Source of the DNA: Geminicoccus sp036263595
GTDB lineage: Bacteria; Pseudomonadota; Alphaproteobacteria; Geminicoccales; Geminicoccaceae
Assembly: GCF_036263595.1 (NCBI RefSeq)
Contig: NZ_DATAGQ010000181.1
Span: 1-11,495, forward strand
Direction: 5' to 3'
DNA: 11,495 nt
Shown piece after piece: positions 9,056 through 11,495 of this stretch; within the stretch, counting starts at the first letter, position 1; every line of letters begins with the position of its first letter. The notes beneath the pieces are model-generated. The model did no database searches and was not told the origin of the DNA. It was given only the letters and a program-made list of their open reading frames with translations. A program made the position numbers and the translations under genes.

Positions 9056-9525
9056 GCCACATCCCTCCCGCCGATGATCGCCAACCGACGCTTGGGTTTG
9101 GCCGCAACCGGTGGCGTCCTCCCGTCCATCTGCTGCTCGATCAGCGTGATGCGCGCCGCAATCTGCGGGTCGCTGATGTCCAGGTATAAGAGCGCCGTGT
9201 CGACAAGGCTGTTCATCATGAGCCTGGCGCGCTCTGTATCCACCACGCAAGCGGCGGCCTCCTCCAGGTACGCGAGAACCTGTCCATAAGCGCGATCGGC
9301 ACATCGTTGTGCCACAGCCCGCACAGCAGGAGGGGAAGACGTATCGGCCGCTCCTTTCCTCCCGCGTGTGTAAGCAGATGTAGCGTCAGAGAAGTCGAGC
9401 TCGATCTGCTGGATGCGCCAGTTCCACGGCCCCGGTCGCGCCATCGCGCGCTGGAGGGCAGGATCCACCTGCACCGGAACTCGCTCCTCATGCTTGATCG
9501 ACTTGGGCGCCTTGGTCCTGGTCAT
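9052..9525 (-). CDS. hypothetical protein, 157 residues, coupled operon gene 3
   Basis: Not recognised. The product has 157 residues with a basic N-terminus (MTRTKAPKSIKHEER), a central region with a conserved-looking PGPWNWRIQQIELDF run (starting near residue 31), a helical part with LAYLEEAAACVVDTERARLMM, and a basic tail containing KPKRR. There is no signal peptide or membrane segment. The ATG at 9525 is chosen because it overlaps the stop of the 77-residue gene as ATGA (9522-9525) and has GGGAGA 6 bases upstream; the frame stays open further upstream but would then overlap its neighbour heavily. Two charged ends around a helical core would suit a small DNA- or protein-binding factor, but this is speculation. 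Confidence 0.75.
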   Translation of the reverse strand: MTRTKAPKSIKHEERVPVQVDPALQRAMARPGPWNWRIQQIELDFSDATSAYTRGRKGAADTSSPPAVRAVAQRCADRAYGQVLAYLEEAAACVVDTERARLMMNSLVDTALLYLDISDPQIAARITLIEQQMDGRTPPVAAKPKRRLAIIGGRDVA

Positions 9526-9755
9526 GCCGAATCTCCCGGCGCTGCAGGGGCATCCACTCCAGCTGCCCGTTCCAGCCCGCTGGAGATCAGGATGCCGCGC
9601 AGGCTGCTGGCCAGCGCGCACATCTCCTGCTCGCCGATGCAGGACGGGGTGGGACCCATCATCTCCATGATTGAAGCCAGGCCGCGCAGGTCGAAGAGCA
9701 GGCCGTCCAGATCGACGCGTGTAGCCTGGTTCACAGAGCTCTGCTTCTTGCTCAT
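9522..9755 (-). CDS. hypothetical protein, 77 residues, coupled operon gene 2
   Basis: Not recognised. A 77-residue, mostly helical protein: basic MSKKQ start, then VDLDGLLFDLRGLASIMEMMG (starting at 14) with regular hydrophobic spacing, a short loop with PTPSCIGEQEM, and a second helix LASSLRGILIS, ending in an Ala/Pro/Asp tail. This two-helix layout is often found in small dimeric helper proteins. No metal or catalytic motif is clear. The start at 9755 overlaps the stop of the upstream 161-residue gene (ATGA, 9752-9755), preceded by GGGAGA on the minus strand, which strongly supports the chosen start. Confidence 0.75.
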   Translation of the reverse strand: MSKKQSSVNQATRVDLDGLLFDLRGLASIMEMMGPTPSCIGEQEMCALASSLRGILISSGLERAAGVDAPAAPGDSA

Positions 9756-10237
9756 GCCAGCTCTCCCTGGAACATCTGCTCGATGTCGCTGACGATCCCC
9801 AGCATCAGGAAGCCGTCGCTGTTGAGGCCAAGATCCTCGTCGCCGTCGTCCTCGGGATCGTCCGGATAGACAGCCTGCATGCCCTCCGGCACCTCGAGCC
9901 GCTCGCGCAGGAGCGCGAACTTGGCCTGCAGGTCTTCCAGCGTCAGAGCGCGAGTGTGAATGATCTCGTCGTCGAGCCCGGCCCAGGCGGCTCGCAGCGC
10001 CTCCTCCTGGTCAGGATCCCTGCCTTCGCCGAACTCGAGCCAGGTGCGATGGCGGAGGCAGCGCTCGTACCAAAGCGCCAGAAGGTTGCTCCCGCCAACA
10101 GCAGCGGCTCGTGCGGGAAGCTCGGGCGCAGGGAGCGAAAAGCCGACACCAGCGCAGGCCAAAGCGGCGAGCAGAGTGCGGCGGGAGGTAGAAGAGGATG
10201 TGGCGCCCGTGATATGGGCGTGATCAGCCGGTGACAT
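9752..10237 (-). CDS. hypothetical protein with N-terminal twin-arginine-like segment, 161 residues, operon gene 1
   Basis: The first gene of the leftward operon. The N-terminus has a possible Tat-type signal: SRRTLL (18-23) followed by a hydrophobic run (to about 37) and an ARA-A site near 42-46, suggesting export to the periplasm or simply a membrane anchor. The rest is soluble: NLLALWYERCLRHRTWLE, then LTLEDLQAKFALLRERLEVP (starting at 99), an acidic stretch (125-136, DDPEDDGDED) and LGIVSDIEQMF near the end. Short twin-arginine proteins of this general shape are, from memory, frequent in alphaproteobacterial prophage regions; their function is unknown. ATG 10237 has GAGGTG about 8 bases upstream on the minus strand. 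It is divergent from xre across 144 bases. Confidence 0.75.
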   Translation of the reverse strand: MSPADHAHITGATSSSTSRRTLLAALACAGVGFSLPAPELPARAAAVGGSNLLALWYERCLRHRTWLEFGEGRDPDQEEALRAAWAGLDDEIIHTRALTLEDLQAKFALLRERLEVPEGMQAVYPDDPEDDGDEDLGLNSDGFLMLGIVSDIEQMFQGELA

Positions 10238-10381
10238 GAGTCAAGCACCTCGTGTCGTGGGTTAGACCTAGCTTCGGATCATCACTCCGGAGCTAGGTCG
10301 CGCTGCGCGTTCGTGCGCATATGCTTGCAGTGTGAGCATTTTTGGCTTGCGTCAAGTGTCATGGGGCCATAGTGTGCGCAC
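10238..10381. promoter_or_regulatory. shared divergent control region between the operon and xre
   Basis: These 144 bases separate the leftward operon from xre and must hold both promoters. A TTGACG on the minus strand (10355-10350) is a fair -35 for the operon, but no clear -10 sits 16-18 bases on. For xre only weak elements are seen (TTGCGT 10347-10352, CATAGT 10368-10373). Dyads are dense: a long hairpin (10265-10299), TGCGC-N6-GCGCA (10304-10319), GCATATGC (10317-10324) and TGTGCGCACA (10373-10382), the last touching the xre start codon. These are candidate repressor sites. Confidence 0.55.
10265..10299. repeat. 14-bp inverted repeat with 7-base loop upstream of the leftward operon
   Basis: GACCTAGCTTCGGA (10265-10278) and TCCGGAGCTAGGTC (10286-10299) pair over 14 positions with one exception, which is a G-U pair in plus-strand RNA and a C-A mismatch in minus-strand RNA. 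It lies 27 bases ahead of the 161-residue gene start, so it would be in that gene's leader if transcription starts further upstream. There is no T-run. An operator or a leader structure is more likely than a terminator. Confidence 0.65.
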
Positions 10382-10615
10382 ATGATCACGGCTGTTCAGT
10401 GCAAGATGGCGCGGGTTGCTCTAGCCTGGGGGGTGCGCGACTTGGCGCAACGCGCCAACGTTGCGCCAAGTACAATCAATCGCTTTGAGATGGGCCGCGT
10501 TGTACCGAATGCAGCGACGCTTGGGGCTATCCAGAGGTCGCTCGAAGCAGCCGGCATCGAGTTCATCTCGGAGAACGGCGGTGGGCCAGGCTTGCGCATC
10601 AGAAAGAGCACGTGA
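10382..10615 (+). CDS. small XRE-family helix-turn-helix transcriptional regulator
   Basis: A 77-residue DNA-binding protein made of little more than one HTH_3 (Cro/CI) domain. The helix-turn-helix covers about residues 18-37 (RDLAQRANVAPSTINRFEMG), followed by the typical NAATLGAIQRSLEAAGIEFI and a FISENGGGPGLRIRK tail that is characteristic of a small alphaproteobacterial XRE group. It most likely represses the divergent operon, itself, or both. ATG 10382 fits the family N-terminus (MITAVQCKMARVAL). No Shine-Dalgarno lies at normal distance (only GGGG at 10363-10366), and the palindrome TGTGCGCACA ends at the first base of the start codon, so a leaderless mRNA is possible. A perfect 13-bp inverted repeat lies inside the HTH-coding part. 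After the stop the same frame stays open for 31 codons. Confidence 0.9.
   Translation: MITAVQCKMARVALAWGVRDLAQRANVAPSTINRFEMGRVVPNAATLGAIQRSLEAAGIEFISENGGGPGLRIRKST
10440..10471. repeat. perfect 13-bp inverted repeat inside xre, with three TTGGCG/CGCCAA half-sites
   Basis: ACTTGGCGCAACG (10440-10452) and CGTTGCGCCAAGT (10459-10471) are perfect reverse complements around the 6-base centre CGCCAA. The half-site TTGGCG/CGCCAA occurs three times with starts 11 bases apart (10442, 10453, 10464), one DNA turn each. It overlaps codons for the first part of the HTH. It may be an intragenic operator or an RNA hairpin; codon bias could also contribute. Confidence 0.6.
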
Positions 10616-10707
10616 GGGGACGCCCGGGACCGCGGGTACCTGCCGAGTGAGCCGAAGGGGTTAAGGCGACTGCCGATGATGGCGCTTGATGTGATCGAGA
10701 CGCGTGG

Positions 10708-11049
10708 ATGACCAACCTCAGCGAGCGCATCAAGACGGGGATTACCCTCTTCGATCTTGCCAAAGCCATGGCGACGAGAAGGGGAAATCCGTTCGATCCG
10801 CCGTCAGGTGGAAGCGGCGTTAAAGCTACCCTGCCTGGGTTTATCGTCGACTACTGGCGGATCGACGAGCTTCACGTTGTGGAGGTGCGGCCGCGCTGGA
10901 GCCAGATGCACACCCTTGGATCAGCCGGTGGCTTCGACAGGCTGTTCTCTGCGCGCAGGAAGCACGATGAGTTTCTGATTACGACGTTCCAGCGTGGTGT
11001 GTGGGAGAGGCGGTTCCTGGGTCAGGTGAAGCCACTCCAGAAGCTATGA
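10708..11049 (+). CDS. hypothetical protein, 113 residues
   Basis: Not recognised. A 113-residue soluble protein with a basic, Gly/Pro-containing loop (RRGNPFDPPSGGSG, starting near 24) and an alternating beta-like stretch (FIVDYWRIDELHVVEVRPRW). It ends in a basic tail (RRFLGQVKPLQKL). There are no catalytic or metal motifs and no signal peptide. The ATG at 10708 overlaps a TGA (10709-10711) that closes an 11-codon frame starting ATGATG at 10676/10679, itself preceded by TTAAGG (10661-10666), so its translation may be coupled to a tiny leader peptide. No strong ribosome-binding site of its own is seen. It lies 92 bases after xre on the same strand and may be co-transcribed with it. Confidence 0.6.
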   Translation: MTNLSERIKTGITLFDLAKAMATRRGNPFDPPSGGSGVKATLPGFIVDYWRIDELHVVEVRPRWSQMHTLGSAGGFDRLFSARRKHDEFLITTFQRGVWERRFLGQVKPLQKL

Positions 11050-11058
11050 AAAGCCGTA

Positions 11059-11107
11059 CTGCCTGATCAGGCCTTGGCCTGACGATCACGACAAGCCAAG
11101 GCGGCAG
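11059..11107. repeat. nested inverted repeats between convergent genes, possible bidirectional terminator
   Basis: CTGCC (11059-11063) pairs with GGCAG (11103-11107) and GCCTTGGC (11071-11078) with GCCAAGGC (11095-11102), enclosing 16 bases. An alternative hairpin TCAGGCC-TT-GGCCTGA (11067-11082) uses the same bases. The structure lies between the stops of two convergent genes, where a terminator is expected, but there is no T-run on either strand. Confidence 0.45.
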
Positions 11108-11142
11108 GACCTGGCGACATCGGTCATCCTCTCAACCTGGGC

Positions 11143-11495
11143 TCAGAGCTTCTCCCGCACGCCCTGCATCATTGCTTCAACAAAAGTTGGATCCGGTGGG
11201 CGACCGAAGGCGATCGTCGTGACCGGCTTCCACTTCCTGCCGATCAGGCGGTACTGCATCTCGCCATAGGCGCGCCAGTCGAGCTCGGGGCGGCGGGCGC
11301 TACAGACTGCGACGTCGATGACTTGCTCGAACAGCGACCGGCCAGACCTGAACAGCCCGAAGCTGCTCCCATCGGTGATGAACAAAGGTCGCGTCGCTGC
11401 TTGGTCGCATTCGGCGATCACCGTCCTGATCACCTCCGTCAGCGCATCGCCCTGCAGCCCCAGCACCGTCACGACAACGATGGGCCGTACTTTAG
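11143..11495 (-). CDS. hypothetical protein, 3' part of a gene cut by the window edge
   Basis: The leftward frame stays open to the window edge (upstream of the GTG at 11472 it reads KVRPIVVV), so this is very probably the C-terminal part of a longer protein; a GTG start at 11472 would give only 109 residues and would cut into a beta strand. The visible part begins with a strand-helix unit (RPIVVVTVLGLQGDALTEVI), then FITDGSSFGLFRSGRSLFEQVIDVAV, DWRAYGEMQYRLIGRKWKP and TIAFG. The alternation of strands and helices with a TDGSSFGLFR loop recalls a Rossmann-like domain attached to glycosyltransferase-type proteins of alphaproteobacteria, but I am recalling this from memory and would not name a function. 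It may already be chromosomal rather than part of the element. Confidence 0.65.
   Translation of the reverse strand, partial: KVRPIVVVTVLGLQGDALTEVIRTVIAECDQAATRPLFITDGSSFGLFRSGRSLFEQVIDVAVCSARRPELDWRAYGEMQYRLIGRKWKPVTTIAFGRPPDPTFVEAMMQGVREKL

Larger units (their letters stand above)
7293..11495. mobile_element. putative integrated element (prophage-, satellite- or island-like) interrupting flgI
   Basis: Everything right of the flgI break is unrelated to the conserved chromosomal genes on the left. It consists of very small unknown genes in an overlapping operon, a DUF1376 phage-replication-like protein, and a divergent XRE repressor-like gene, an arrangement common in prophage early regions. 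The left limit is set by loss of FlgI similarity at about 7293. The right limit is not visible, and the last gene could already be chromosomal. No integrase, transposase, inverted terminal repeat or attachment duplication was found, so the element type and its end are inference. Confidence 0.5.

Noticed and set aside
9056..9304. Longer starts for the 90-residue and 157-residue genes
   Set aside because: They would overlap the upstream genes by tens to hundreds of bases, while the ATGA-overlap starts have ribosome-binding sites.

Overview
The window is GC-rich DNA that looks alphaproteobacterial (perhaps Rhodospirillales or Geminicoccales; the exact lineage is a guess). The reasons are its GC-rich codon use, a sigma-54-type promoter ahead of a flagellar P-ring gene, an AccA and ProXp-ala of alphaproteobacterial appearance, and a small XRE regulator of a kind common in that class. 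It has two parts: a conserved chromosomal segment (about 1-7290) and an accessory segment (about 7293 to the right edge).

Chromosomal part. accA (8-964, +) encodes the alpha subunit of acetyl-CoA carboxylase and converges on a TVP38/TMEM64-type membrane protein gene (974-1663, -). Divergent from that is a stand-alone prolyl-tRNA editing protein of the YbaK/ProX family (1753-2268, +). Then comes a glycine cleavage operon, gcvT-gcvH-gcvP (2605-7008, +). It is preceded by a tandem glycine riboswitch (2363-2551) with a candidate promoter upstream and, downstream, a hairpin that overlaps the gcvT Shine-Dalgarno. The three genes are 5 and 10 bases apart and encode the T (aminomethyltransferase), H (lipoyl carrier) and P (PLP decarboxylase, full-length) proteins. 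A GC-rich hairpin (7025-7055) follows gcvP.

Junction. A textbook -24/-12 (sigma-54) element at 7122-7138 sits 32 bases ahead of a gene start that encodes the signal peptide and first mature residues of flagellar P-ring protein FlgI (7171 on). The FlgI-like reading breaks off after about 41 codons, near 7293, and a stop follows. The rest of flgI is not in the window. The DNA to the right is unrelated, so flgI appears to be interrupted or truncated by an accessory element.

Accessory part. After about 390 bases with no confident gene comes a leftward set of five genes (10237 down to 7698): a 161-residue protein with an N-terminal twin-arginine-like segment, then small unknown proteins of 77, 157 and 90 residues, all joined by 4-base ATGA start/stop overlaps, then a DUF1376 phage-replication-like protein. 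A divergent small XRE repressor-like gene (10382-10615, +) shares a 144-base control region that holds a strong dyad. A second perfect dyad lies inside the xre gene. To the right are an unknown 113-residue gene (10708-11049, +) and a leftward gene cut by the window edge (11143 to the edge). The organisation (repressor, divergent operon of tiny coupled genes, replication protein) resembles a prophage, satellite or other integrated element. No integrase, capsid gene or attachment repeat is visible, so its type is not settled.
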